DNA of 64,000 nucleotides from Rhea pennata (Eukaryota > Chordata > Aves > Rheiformes > Rheidae), in NCBI RefSeq assembly GCF_028389875.1, contig NC_084665.1, forward strand, positions 100,793,435 to 100,857,434, given 5' to 3'. Shown piece after piece: positions 1-12,290 of the stretch (the first letter of the stretch is position 1; each line of letters begins with the position of its first letter). The notes under the pieces are model-generated. The model saw only the letters and a list, made by a program, of their open reading frames with translations. It searched no databases and was not told the origin of the DNA. The position numbers were made by a program, and so were the translations under genes.

Positions 1-538
1 TCTGACAACTCCCTACAGCAAAAAATGCCTTATTTCTACTAAGTGACGTGGTGTATTTACCGCACCGCATGGCATATATACCATGCCAACTAGCACCTAC
101 ATCAATCCATGCTCTTTTCCCAATTCTCAGAATAATTTCCAAATTAAGCAACAAATGAAGTAGTAAGTCAGAACTGGGGAAGCACTACACTGCACTGTAT
201 AAGCTACTCTATTAACCTTATGCAATGTAGTTACAGCAGTTAGATATTACACAAGAGCTGCAGTAGCTCAAAGAAATAAAGTATTTACAAATGTCACAAT
301 CTGGTACTTCAAAACACCCTCCTACAATGAGAGTTCTTTTCATACTGGTATCACACAAGCACAAGAGTAACAGGCACAGGATAAAACGGTGGAGAACTTC
401 ACCACAAACAAGTGCCAATGACATTTCAGATACAATATTCATGAACTACTGTAAGCAATCTTCCATACATCAACACTAAATATCAAAGAGTGGCAACAGC
501 TTTGAACACATTTACAATACACATCAAGGGTTTGGGGC

Positions 539-564
539 TTTTTTTTTTTTTTTTTTTTTTTTTT
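539..564. repeat. Homopolymer T26
   Basis: Uninterrupted run of 26 T. No target-site duplication or retrotransposon body is visible beside it, so it is best called a mononucleotide microsatellite. Confidence 0.9.
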
Positions 565-2094
565 GCTCCTGCATAGGATGGAAAGATTTATACAATTCTT
601 ATTCCAACAGTTCTGTTACCAAAGGGGTGCTAATACCTTTAAGAGTAGCTTTTAGCAATCATGTTTGAGCATATGGGAGCCCTTACTACCAAAATATTTG
701 AGAACATTAATATACCCAGCAACAGGATGAAAATAAAACATTAACTACAGTTTTGAAAGACCACCATGCAGCCACCCAGATTACTAAAAGCATTTCAAAA
801 TAATTAACTGTCACAACAACTATACATGCAAAGGCCACAGTACCTTCAACAACACTTAACTAGTTACCAGAGAGAATTCAAGAGAATTTTTATGCAAAGC
901 TTCACTTCTTGAGCACAATTCTATGGTCAAACACAATTTCTATCCAAATTCTGCATCAAAAGATCACTGTAACCATAAAAACAAAATGTTTTTGCATGTA
1001 AAATCTTACAGTCACAAAATTAAAAATTAAAGAATGTATGTTCTACAACTGTAATTGTCAAAAGTCAGAGAAGTACACTGGTAAAGCACACAGAACAAGA
1101 ATTTTGCTGTATCTAGTTCAAGAAACTGAAGTTCAAGTTGTTGAGTAACTTGTAAAGCATCACGTTCAGAAAAACGTTTTTAGTATTACTAGATTAAGTA
1201 CTGCATGAAAACTAGAATCTGTGGGGACTAACAACACAAGATAGACGTATTTCTTCCTAGATAGCTGATCTTTAGAAACAGTCGCTGCATTAAAATAAAT
1301 AAATAAATCTTTCCTCAAACAATGCCTAAAGAGCATGAATTCTGAAGGGTTTACTTTGTATTTGAAATACCAAATATATTGGAAAAATAACCTGAGATAT
1401 AGGTTATAATTTGGTTTTGTATGGTCCTTTGTTTCTAGAATAGTTCTAAAAGTTTCTCAAGATAATTTAGAAATCTATTGTTTCCCTATAAAACATCTGA
1501 GACTTCCATTTGAACCCTTAAGGCCAATGGCTTGGCCCAATGTAGTTAAAGCAAAATTGCAAGTACTAAGAGTATTTCCATTGTGAAAAAGATCCAAAGT
1601 GTTTTCCCTGCTTGACATTGATCAGTAACAGCAGGCTGAGGAGTCTCATTGGTGTGGAAAACCAGTGAGAAGAGTAGGATCATTTATGAATGATGCAAAG
1701 GAGCAAATAAAAGATGAAGTTTCAGCCACTGAGACTTCACTCAGATTGAGCGCAGAGTGATATGAAACATCCCCTAGCCAATGGCTTTTGGTGCACCAGT
1801 GAATGTACTGGAACTTCACTACAGTACACAACTCACCAAGCCATGAGAAAAGCTAAAGTTGGGAATGGCAACTTCTCCTTAACTCCTTGAAGTATATTTC
1901 TCTTATACCAGGAGGCTGATTTGCTTGAATCACCACCGCCACCCTGAAACAATAGGCATTTGTGAAAGTAAGCCATTAATTAAAGTGTTCATTATTAAAT
2001 AAGCCATCATTAGAAACCACCCTGTTAAAAAGGCCTATCAGTTAAGCGTCACTCCTAGAATTTCTTCCATTGTTTGAAATCGAATTGAATGTTT

Positions 2095-2121
2095 GAAAGT
2101 ATGAAATCTCTTCATACTTTC
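2095..2121. repeat. Perfect 11-bp inverted repeat, 5-nt loop
   Basis: GAAAGTATGAA at 2095-2105 is followed by ATCTC and then its exact reverse complement at 2111-2121. No known function; it could form a small hairpin in an intronic transcript. Confidence 0.75.
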
Positions 2122-5100
2122 TATCTCATCTTCTTACTCAGCTTGAGTCTTACAGATTATAAAATTCATTTCTTCGGTTGCTGAATTAGTTTAATTAAAG
2201 TGTGTCAAAATATTGCCTCAAATCCCCCAAAATACTGGTATAAATTAAGTATACCCTAGTATTTGATGTGGCAGACTTATGGCACATCTAATGTTGTCTC
2301 CTATTTACTACTTTTTCATTATATCGCTAGCAGCTCAAAATGGCTTTCCAAAATTAAAAGATAAAGAATCAGAACAATAACTTGCTAAGGAAAGAAATTC
2401 AGATATCAAACAAGCATATCCTTTTAAACTAGCTTAACAGAGGAAGGAAGACTAATACCAAGACAAAAGACATTGCACATCTTTAACGTCTGTCCCATTG
2501 CTCGGTTTGTCTGTGAAAAGCAGCAAGAGCTACTTCAGTTCCCGTCACATTATTCTTTAATCAGAACAGAGTAAAACAGTTCAGCAGAGATACACAACTG
2601 AATCAGCTTGCCTCCACCATCTTCTTACAAACTCACCTCAAGCAAAGGTAAATTGTACATACCACTAGAAACCCTGACTGTTTCTTAACTGATGCACAGG
2701 TCAAGCTCTTGGACAGACTATGGTCTTTCACTGTAGTCTAAATTAAGTCTTCCTTAAACACCAGGTATGTGCAAGTATCTATTTTCTAATTCCATATTAG
2801 GATTTTCATTAGGTATATTTGTCCTATTCCCTTTTCTTTAAGGTATGCTTTATATTTAATAGTACTCCTACATCATTTATTTTATCATGCAAAAATGGAC
2901 TTTATACCTTTAGCTACTGTTCACTGTAGTTACTTTCTTCCCTCCCCCTGCCCACTGGAGGCCATCAATAGCTTTTATTTTAAACATACAGTAACTTCCA
3001 TATCATTTTATATTTTCAAATTAATGATGATCAATTAAAAAACGTTTTTCCATGAAACTCCTCAGAAATTAGACCTTAGAAAAAGCTAATGCTTTTTCTA
3101 CACAACAATTTAACAAAAAAAAAAAATGACCAAGATCAGGAACAACAGGAGAGAAGAGGGGAAAAAAATCAGAAGGAATCTAGCTAAAGAGGGGAGAAGA
3201 TATCACACTGCTTATTCAAGATACTTAAAATCCTAGGTATACCAGAATCCTAGATGTTGAAAATCCTATTTATGGCATTGACCTACCTGAACCAGTAAGT
3301 CTTCTAAAGCTGCTAAAGACAGCATGGTGACATTACAATTCCTTCCATTTCATTTATGTACCCTTCTGAACATTTTCTGTTGCTTTTCCCTACTACATCC
3401 AATTCACTTAATTTGGCTGGTGCTTTTAAATGCTTTCTGAAGTGATAACTGAGTGAACTAATGGTAGAAAATGAGAGACTTGGTCTGCTGTCCCTCAAAC
3501 AATTTCCTTTAACTCATCCACACCAAATGATTAAGGACAAGATAGGTTATAACAGTAATAACATATTACATTAAAAAGTCCATATTATATTTAAATAGTA
3601 ATAAACAGTGGCCGGGAAAGTAGACAGAAGGAACAGAGCTATTTGGATATCTAGTATCTTAAATGTTAAAAGAACTGAAAAAAAATGGCTCAGCATTGTC
3701 ACACAATGTAACAGGAAAAGTAGCAAATAGTAAGTAACAATAACTGATAAAAGAAATGTTCTAGTTACTAACAACAGAGGGAAATTACACTTTAAATGAC
3801 ATGACATTAACTAACTACAGATGTAGTTCAAAGAGAAAAAACCTCTCTTTAATCTTTTGATGAATACTGTGCCTAAAAAGAGCATTTAACATATCAGATA
3901 TTTGCCTTCATTCACCAGGACTGGCATGTCACACCATCCCATCTGTTCACTGGTATCTTGATACTGACAAGCCACCTATCAATCAACATTGCTTCAAAGT
4001 GTTGACAGTGAGCACAGGTAGATTTTATTATCATTATCCTTTTCCCTTGCATATAAAACCTTACAGTTTTATGTCATAAAACACAATTTAAAATTAATGC
4101 TGAATTGCCATGTGTTTATGTTTCTAAGTGCAAGAAGCTGTACTTACATTTACAATGTTTATGGATATTACAGCATCAAAAGCCATAACTGAGATCCAAT
4201 TCCTCTGCACTACCACAGATTCTAGCCAACAGTTTACAGTGCAAACAGATCATAGCATTAAAAAAGGGGAAAATGAGATTCTCAATACCAGACAGTGCAT
4301 CAGTGACACAGTTGCTAACAAAACTGAGAATTCTCAATTCTCACACCAAAGCGCTTTCTATTCTACTTCACATTTCTAACCTGGAGCCATCTTTGAGGAA
4401 TAAATTTATTGACTAAGACATTCTTGACAGGTCAAGCAATTTCATTTACAAGCATCTGAACTGTAATACAACCAAAGAAGGTGTTCAGAATTACAAAAGA
4501 AAATTTCAGTGTCCCATCTCAAGAAAAGATAAAAGCCTTGAATGTAACATGGCTTGCTGAGCTTTGGCCTCATGTGGATTCATGTGGAAACACAGATTAG
4601 AAATAGATTTTTCAGAAGTGCTTAGATGCTTAATGGTAAAGGTTAGTGAGGTCTGCAAGAGCAATATACCATCCATATGGCTATAACAGCACTACTTTGA
4701 TGGATGTTGCAAGTTTCCCACATTTTTCATTTTCCTGCTGTTATATAATGCATGCTCATACCCAGTTCACAGGACACTATTGCCACTAATTCATAATACT
4801 ACTTTTCAAAATATTCCCTTCCTCATAAAAAGTTTCTGACATTAGATGCAAGAGAATGAAAGTTCATTATATCCTAAAAATAATTTCTCTCCCTTTTGCA
4901 TTTTTAAAGCTTGGATTTAGCAATATTTGTAAGCTGAACAGGAAAAATTAATTTTAAGACCTTACAGGCTTCCATTAAAATAACAGCTAAAGTATTTTTG
5001 CACAGCATACATTAGTGAGCTCTTTATTAGTCTACTCTTTATACGAATACTACCTCCATGAGGTAGAGCCAAGTCTTCTAAAAAAGAGGAATTGGTAGAA

Positions 5101-6769
5101 ATATGATAGATAATAATTCTAGACTTCTCAGATTTTGTTTTCTTAAAATTATTCTAACTGAATAACTAACTCAACTCTATGATAACTTTATTGAGTAAGA
5201 TCTAGCCAACATGATTTGGACTTAACACCCTTTCAGCTGCTTGAAACTCATGAGGGTTTGTAAATAAACCATACATATAGAACGAGACGACTTCAGGGTC
5301 TCTTCAACTGAATGGCTAAATTACAGGCAATAACAGCTGGAAAAAAAAAATCACAGTGTTTAGAACTTCCTACTTAGATAAACTTTAAAGCTAACTGTAC
5401 AGCAATTAAAAGTAGAAGCTTCTCAGTAAAACAGAGCACTAAGTAATAGTTTTATTAGGGTTTATACATGAAGTGTAAAGACCACTCAAAGTTAAATTAG
5501 TCCAAGAAAAATCTAAAAAATAAGAATAAACAGAAATTCAATTTAAGGTCTTCTTTATATAGTGTTTCCCAAGTCTTAACCAATGAATTGACTAAGTGAA
5601 ATAAACCGTGAGTTAATGGTGTTGAAGAAAAGCTATGTTGTTTATCATCCTTCATCCCTACAATAATTCCACAGATTAGTGAAGTTTGTATTAACTTTTA
5701 AAAAACAAACATACAGAACTTGCATAATGGATTAACAGTCACATAAAAGGCTATTCACTACTAGAACTTGTATGCATGCTAGACTTGTTGACATCCCATG
5801 CTCCTATCTTCCCTTCCCCACTCCTATGCTTCATCCTGCAGCTATTTCTAGTAATTCATCCTACACTCATCAAGTGCTCTTCTTCCAATCCCTTGCTCCA
5901 TGACTATAACAGGTCTCCACTGTGGAAATTATATAAAGCCCACCTGTTCTCACAGAAAGGACGGCTCTTTAAAACCTAACAGATATTTACTATTTACATT
6001 GTCGAAACAAGTGAGCGGGTGGACACTGCCTCGGGAAGAGCCACGCAACCAAGAGGAGGATCTGTAAACAGTGCTGGGCCACCGAAAGCCCCCAGTACCA
6101 CAGACGACCACACTCCCTCCCGTGCTTCCTGCTGCGGGTGCTAAACACAAGAGTTAAACAGAGAAATTGCTGATGATGCTAAGTTTGAGGGACGGGAGGA
6201 GGAGCCCGAACAGGTCAGACCAATAGTAGGAAGACCAGCAGGGTCTAAATCGGATTTTCTTCACCAGGTTTGCATGGGGCAAGACGGCATCGGGGGCTCC
6301 AGCGCCGGCAGCGGCCGAGCACCGCGGAGGGGGGCGACCGCGGCGAGACCACGCAAAGGGCGGCGACGGTGGGGCTGGAAAGCAGCGCAGCTCCAGCGAG
6401 CACGGCGCCAGGGCAGGCGGCCGCCGCCAGCGAGCCCGGGGCCCGGCGCGTGTCAGGCGGCGGCGGCGGGCACCGCGCCCGGGCCCCGGCCGGCGGCGGC
6501 AGCCTGCGCAAGGTCAGCGCCGGCGCCGCCGGGTCTCGGCCGCCGCGGCGGGCCCCGCACCACGGGCCGCCCCGCTGGGGAGGCCGCCGCGCCCAGCGCC
6601 GGCCGGCGGCGCCGCGGGCCCTCGGCGCGGCGGAAGCAGGCCGCGGCCCGCCCGCCCGCCTGCCACCAGGCCCGGCCCGGCCCCGCCAGGCCCCGCCGCA
6701 GGCAGCGAGGCCCCGCGGCGCGCCAGGCCCCCGCCCGGCCCCCGCCCGCCGCGCCCGGCGCTCACTCAC

Positions 6770-7000
6770 CCTGCTCCGCCGCCCAGCGCTGCCCAGGGCC
6801 GAGGAGGAAGGACGCGGCGGCGGCCGCCGAGAGGGCGGCGCGTGCGGCCCGCGGCCTGCCGGAGCGGGGGGGGTGGGGGGGGGGGAGTGCGCGCGGGCTC
6901 CCCCCTCCCGCGGCGGTGCGGTCGCGGTCGCCTGGCTCGGCCCGGCCCGGCCCGGCCCGGCTGGGCTCGGCTCAGCGCGGCGCGGCGCGGCTCGCGGTGC
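6770..7000 (-). other. Candidate noncoding first exon of the downstream gene (PHF3?)
   Basis: The 3' boundary is set by a strong minus-strand donor: the exon ends GCGGAGCAGG at 6770 and the intron begins GTGAGTGAG. The 5' end (transcription start) cannot be read from sequence, so 7000 is a rough limit. No start codon was identified as that of a known protein, so the exon is taken to be 5' UTR. Confidence 0.4.
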
Positions 7001-7077
7001 CGGCCGCCGCGTGCCCGCTCCCGCGTAGGCGCGCCCCCGCGGCGTGAGGCGAGCAGCGCCGCGCCGGGCCCGGCCGC

Positions 7078-7085
7078 TCACGTGA
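7078..7085. promoter_or_regulatory. Palindromic E-box TCACGTGA
   Basis: Perfect 8-bp palindrome matching the USF/MITF-TFEB class of bHLH-zip sites, inside the CpG island and upstream of the candidate minus-strand first exon. Binding is inferred from the motif only. Confidence 0.5.
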
Positions 7086-7117
7086 CGGCGCTGTTTACTG
7101 GGAGGCGGGCGCGGCAG

Positions 7118-7128
7118 TGCGCAGGCGC
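7118..7128. promoter_or_regulatory. NRF1-like site TGCGCAGGCGC
   Basis: Close match to the GCGCA-type NRF1 half-site pair common in housekeeping CpG-island promoters, about 33 bp from the TCACGTGA palindrome. Motif evidence only. Confidence 0.45.
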
Positions 7129-7260
7129 CGCGCGGCGGGGCGGCCGTTGCGCGGGGGAGCGGCCTGGCGGGCGGCGCGGTGAGGGGCGCCGGCAGGCTGG
7201 GCTCTGCGCCGTGGGCTGCCCCGAGGAGCCTTACAGGCAGGGCCGCGCTGCTGTCGTCGT

Positions 7261-10234
7261 TGATCCTTGTCTTGCCCGGGTCTTGCGCAGATTTATCCAA
7301 TCCTTGGTGTTCTGAGTTTACCAGTTCTTACGAATTGAGCAAGACCGCAGGGGTCCAGAGCGTATCGGTCCCTGGGAGACTCTCGTGCTACCTCCAAGCA
7401 CATGCGTTTCCTCACTTTGGCCTTCTATTTTCTGTTAGCTTTCTCCATGCACGCCCACGGGTCCATATTCACACAAATTAACGCCAAAGGACCTTCTATG
7501 ATACCATTTTATGTGGCCATCAGGTCCTGAAGTGACTTAGTCTTTGCAGCATGCTGCCTAAGAAAAAGCCCCTGAACAGAGACCATCCTTTTACAGTTTG
7601 CATTACAGCATTACTTAAATGTATAACTTTCTTTTTTCTTTTAGCCTGATACTAAATTTCAGTACTGGGTTTTTATTACATATACTAAGTTTCAAACTGA
7701 ATACAGCTTGAAAAAAAACAGATTTTTAATGTCATTTCTAAAGATCAAACCTACAATTATCTTTTGAATATATTTATACTGCCTTTACATAATATTCTGT
7801 AACCAAATGCAAACATTTTGCAGTGTCAGAACAAAGAGAATAACGAAAAGGTGAAGAAGTTAAAATGCGTGTTTCTTCCTTTGCCTCCCTTTTAATTATG
7901 TTTTAGAGACTTTGAGATACATGTTCTCTAAGGTTTTCTATGGTGCCAGAAAGGCTCAAAGAGATTAAGTATTTCTGTTGCTACCATCACATTAAGATGG
8001 TGGTTTTAAAGCTACAGTACAATATCAGGCCTACGCAGATATTTAGCTGCAACAAGAAAGTAACACCTCTGTCACAGAGCACACACTTTTTAACCCACTC
8101 AAACTTTTCATACTGTTTGATAAAGAAAATCTCTCAATCTTTCTTAACCACCTCTGTTCAAATCACCTTATTTTTTCCCCATTTTGTTCTTTTATTTCTC
8201 CAGCTCAGAAATTCCTTCTCTTTCCCTAGGCAAAATTGTTGCTTTCTTACAGTCTCACAGAACTGAGCTATTGGGTTAATGGTACTAATTTCTTCAAAGG
8301 TTTTTCAGTCATAGTCTTTCAGGAAGGTGCTAAACCCTGATACATATTTGAGATTACACGAAGAAATGAAATTACTATCTGAAGTGAAATTCAGTTTGGT
8401 ACATTTGCATCCCACTGCATTGCACACATTTTCCAGCAGTCAGCCCTTTTGCTCTCATTACTTTTGACACAAGCACCAGACAAAGCATTACTAATAATCT
8501 CATCATTGTTCATTGCCCTATTCAGTCTTTTCTGTACACTTTCAAAAGTCACAAAGCTTATTTGATCCATCTCAGTTTAACAGATTTCATATACTTCTTT
8601 TCTGCTATGAACCATATTGTGTCTGTCCATTTAGAGTCAAAATGGTCTGTCATATCTAGTGAACTTATCCACCTGTAGCATCTACACTGTGGTTGTAAAA
8701 TACACCACCACGACTACAAAGGACGGTTTATCAGTCGCTGCTGATAATTTTGCATGTAATGACAGATCAGCTACACACAATTCCAACTGCACCATCTGTT
8801 ATCTTTCCTAGCCATGTTTTTATCATGTCATCCCTTTACACGTGAGATGCTTGGTAATGTTCCAGATCTTGTGAGTTGTTTCCATTGGAGAGCTACCTAC
8901 TTATTTTCAAGAAACAAATGCAGAGCCCTACTGCCCTAAACGCAAGTGAAATCAACAGGAGAAGGCGGTTTCTTTGCTTGCAGTTCCAAGTGCTTTTTCA
9001 ACCACTACTCTTTCCAATAATTTCCTGACTGATTTCTCTTACAGCCTTCCTGTGCCCTTCCATGCTTTTTTCCAAACAATTCATTTGAAAATGTGTGATA
9101 CATAGTCAAATGGCTACTGGTCTTAACCATAGCTTGCTTTTGAGGGTTAATTACTGTTTTTGCAACTATCAAAATGTAGAAAGGAGCTAGACTGCTCAGT
9201 AGGTGTAACTGAATAGAGAAGTTAGTGGATATCATAGCAGACAAGTATTTTCCCATGCTCCAGGATAATATTTTCCTCTCTATCAAAAACAGAGATTTGT
9301 TATAACAATAGGCCAAGAACTATTTTGGCAAGCTCTTACAAGAACATCTTTTTTGGCTGAGTATGTCTATTTTAATTGTCTCAAGATACTTGATTTAAAT
9401 CATTTTAAAACCCAGTTGTTGCACTTGCTTTGGAAAATGCTTAGCTTTTTAGAATGTCATGTAGAGTAGACCTCTAAAAGAAACTATACTACAGCAGCAG
9501 TTGCTTTTATCTACTAAACTTTCAACACTAAAAGTTTTTTCTGCTAAGTATCTGTTTTCTGTAAAGTCGTAAATATTACATCATCACCTTTTAATAATTA
9601 GACAACTGCATTTCATATCCCATTTGCCATGATTTTTCCTAGACTCAACAGCTGACTACCTCTTCACTATATCCAGAATTTGCCAATATAAACATCAATA
9701 CTTCAAAAAACTCCATAGTTAACTAATTTGAAGCCTGTTAAGTGTAAGGTATCATGAGCCAGTATTCTTAGCAAATCTGTTGGTTCTTGACTCTTTCCTA
9801 ATTATAGTTGTAATAAGATTTTTTACGATTTCAATTCATTTTCAAATGCAGAACAATAGCCATTAAACAGAGCAACATTGAAGAGGAGACTGTTGTTAAA
9901 AGTTAGTGTCTTGGATGTATCCCAAACAGCTAATTCTTAAATCTTATGAAGTCTTTTAAAATATTCCAGTCCTACTGAAAATGTTCTTTTTTATGAAAGA
10001 ATATGTCCGATTTTGACACTGCTTTTTTCTCTTTGCTACCTTTTCTTGCTTTATGTAGTATAGGAACTGTTACATCTTTACCCTTCCTTTTTTCCACCAA
10101 GTTGAAGATAAGACCATTATCCTCCACCACATCAAGACTCAGTAGCAGATGCCAGACATCACATCAACAGCAGAGTTTGTACACAATAGAGAAATAGAGA
10201 AATATGCAGTTTAGGAGCAATTAAGCAAATCGAA
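7261..10234. other. Intergenic, no gene seen
   Basis: AT-rich sequence between the CpG island and the old CR1. No exon, tRNA or recognisable repeat family was found on either strand. It lies downstream of PTP4A1 and upstream of the putative PHF3 promoter, so distal promoter elements are possible but nothing specific stands out. Confidence 0.5.
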
Positions 10235-11340
10235 CATATTGTCCATGGGACCAAATAGGATGCATGCAAGAGTACTATTAGTGCTGGTTGATGCTGTTGT
10301 GAGGCTGTTATTTCATCTTTGAAAGATCATGGTGATCATGGAGGTGGTTCCTGATGAGTGAACAAAGGAAAGCATCATGCCCACCTTCCAAAAAAAAAAA
10401 AAAAAAAAAAAAAGGCAAGAGAAAGAAGATCCAGGAGGTACAAACTAGTCAGCCTCCCCTCCTTCCCCAGGAAGGTTATGGAACAAATATGCCTGGAAGC
10501 CACTTCCAAGCATATGAAAAAGAAGGTTGAGCTCAGACTTAATGATTTCAAGCTGACCAATCTGACAGCCTATGATAAGCTGATTACTTTAGTAGATGGC
10601 CAGGAGAGCAGCAGATGTTACTTGTGTTGCAAGGTCCTACAGCTGGAATGCAAAGCCAATGTAGCACTACAGGCTGGGTGTCAACCACCTAAAAAACAGT
10701 TTTGCGTAGAAAGACCTGGAGGTCTTAGTGGACAGATTGAACATGAATCACCAGTGTGCCCTTGCTGCAAAGAAGGCCAACTGCATACCAGGCTGTATCA
10801 GAAAATGTTGGCAGCAGGTCAAGGGAAGTGATCATTTCTCTTTCTTTGGCAACTGTGAGGCCACATTGAGAGTATTTTGTTAAGTTCTGAGTTCCCTAGT
10901 ACAAAAAAATGTTGACAAACTGGAGTGAACCCCAGTGGAGGCTCACCAAGATGGCTGCAGACTTAGCATACAAAGAGAGAGTCACAGACCTGGACTTCCT
11001 CAGCCTTAATAAGATGAAGCTGAGAGAAGACTCTTACTGCCGTCTTTGACTACCTAGTAGGATGATGTGGAGAGGAAGAGCTAGACTCTCCTGGAGATCA
11101 CAATGAAAGAATGGGAGGAACAGGTAAATTTCATCAAGGAAAATTCACAGGGAGGATGGTCAAACACTAGAGCAGGTGTCTGGAGAGGCTGAGGAATCCC
11201 ATCATCCTGGGAGACACTCAAATCTTGACTAGACAGAATCCTGACTTACCTGATTTAACTTGGAAGTTAGCCCCACATTGAGCATGGGTTTGGACTAGAT
11301 GACCTCCTTATGTCTTGCCCAATCTAGAATGTTCTGTCTC
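10235..11340 (+). mobile_element. Old CR1 LINE fragment with internal deletion and poly-A expansion
   Basis: Plus-strand relic of CR1 ORF2 and its tail. The order of landmarks matches CR1: a segment resembling the start of the reverse transcriptase region (about 10235-10385, ending near 'atcatgcccacctt'), the 'cagcctcccc...ggaaggttatggaaca' block (about 10450-10490), then the 3' part with the 'ctgaggccacattgag' and 'ggactagatgacctcc' blocks (about 10855 and 11295). The RT core containing the catalytic aspartates is missing between about 10610 and 10640. An A24 run (10390-10413) sits where CR1 normally has a short A-rich codon stretch. The open frame 10358-10831 is a by-product of this relic and not a gene. 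The canonical tail repeat has decayed. Confidence 0.8.
10390..10413. repeat. Homopolymer A24 inside CR1
   Basis: Continuous run of 24 A inside the CR1 body, followed by GGCAAGA. The flanks are contiguous CR1 sequence, so this is an in-place expansion and not an insertion tail. Confidence 0.85.
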
Positions 11341-11649
11341 TAAATAGGGAACTGCTATACTTCTTCAAATCAAAAAATATGTCACTCCTTGAATTCCCTT
11401 TCCCAGTTTCCCCCAGAACTTTCCAATTTCCCCTTTTTTCACTTCTAGTAGGAAGAGCTTGCTATTTAACAGGACCTGCTGAGACCTAAGTTTAAAATAA
11501 CCGAAATACTTTAGTTGAGTGGCAAGGCAACTGGGATAGAAATGTAAACATCAAGTACAACTGAATGGTACCTTTTATTTTTTTTCCAGTGACAAGAAAA
11601 TGCCTGCCAATCATAAAAAATCAGAAAAGAATTTTGAAGACAAATAGTC
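11341..11649. other. Intergenic, no gene seen
   Basis: Short unique stretch between the CR1 relic and the LTR-like block. Nothing recognised. Confidence 0.4.
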
Positions 11650-12290
11650 AGGAATTTCTGGGTAGGGATGGTAGGATCAAAATAAGGAAGTCAAGGGCTT
11701 GGGAAGTCAAGAATCTCAGGGTGTGAAACAAGCCTTACACACCAAATGGCTAACTGAGATTAGATGTCTGAAGAAGCCTGGGAATGGGAGAAGTGAAAAG
11801 AGTCAGGCAAGGCCAAGAATCAGGTTCAGGATCAAGCACAAGCGTGGGGAAGTTTGCATACCCTCCCTCAGGAGGATATGCATTCTTGTTGTGTTGTTAA
11901 GGAGCCTGTTATTAAACATTGCCTGATTGTTGTCTAAAAGAAGTCACCAAGTGCCTAGAAACAAAGCCTGCCCATTAGCTAGGTTAATCCTGACTGGATA
12001 GAACAACACAGCAGGACTAGGGATAGGATAAAGACACGGTGCAGGGACACTCCATGTGGGGCAGAGGCAGCATGTGAAAATGTTAGGACTGTTTCACAAC
12101 TACCGGTGCCTTGAGAGCACTGAGACTGCATAGCTCCTGGCTACGCAGTCCTGGAGAGGAGCCATCCTCTCTAGGGTCCTACTAGGAACTCCCTGTTAGA
12201 TCAGTGGGAAGCCTGCCATGCCAAATGGTGGACAAGAAAGTAGGGAAGCCCATGCTGGAGGGAAGAAGGAAGAGAGATGATGAAAAAAAA
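11650..12290 (+). other. Unassigned GC-richer block, possibly a decayed LTR
   Basis: This 0.6 kb block is compositionally distinct from its AT-rich flanks. It contains an LTR-like arrangement around 11890-11935: 'gttgttaaggagcctg' followed by ATTAAA and a GT-rich stretch. I found no clear terminal TG...CA pair, no primer-binding site and no internal retroviral genes. It could equally be unique sequence. The open frame 11699-11926 has no recognisable protein features. Confidence 0.25.

Larger units (their letters stand above)
1..6249. other. Gene-free stretch, probable first intron of the minus-strand gene starting near 7 kb
   Basis: AT-rich DNA with no coding exon that I can recognise on either strand; short open frames here are not protein-like. 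If the CpG island at 6250-7260 is the promoter of PHF3 on the minus strand, this is its first intron. The start of PHF3 coding sequence was looked for on the minus strand and not seen, so its second exon would lie beyond coordinate 1. Contents worth noting are a T26 homopolymer (539-564) and an 11-bp perfect inverted repeat (2095-2121). The intron assignment is inference from synteny. Confidence 0.4.
6250..7260 (-). promoter_or_regulatory. CpG island promoter, probably of PHF3 (minus strand)
   Basis: About 1 kb of extremely GC- and CpG-rich sequence in AT-rich surroundings. It contains GGCCC tandem repeats (about 6935-6960), G-runs (6866-6885), a palindromic E-box TCACGTGA and an NRF1-like site. 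No TATA box was found. A consensus splice donor on the minus strand at 6769 (exon end CAGG, intron GTGAGTG) supports transcription toward lower coordinates. In human the gene directly downstream of PTP4A1, in the same direction, is PHF3, which fits this position and strand. The identity is inference, as no PHF3 coding sequence is present. Long open frames on both strands here follow from base composition. Confidence 0.6.

Noticed and set aside
6245-7315. Long overlapping open frames (up to 351 codons) on both strands
   Set aside because: All are Ala/Arg/Gly/Pro low-complexity products of CpG-island composition, open in several frames at once.
10358-10831. 157-codon frame with many Lys and Cys
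   Set aside because: It is decayed CR1 with an A24 run read as poly-Lys.
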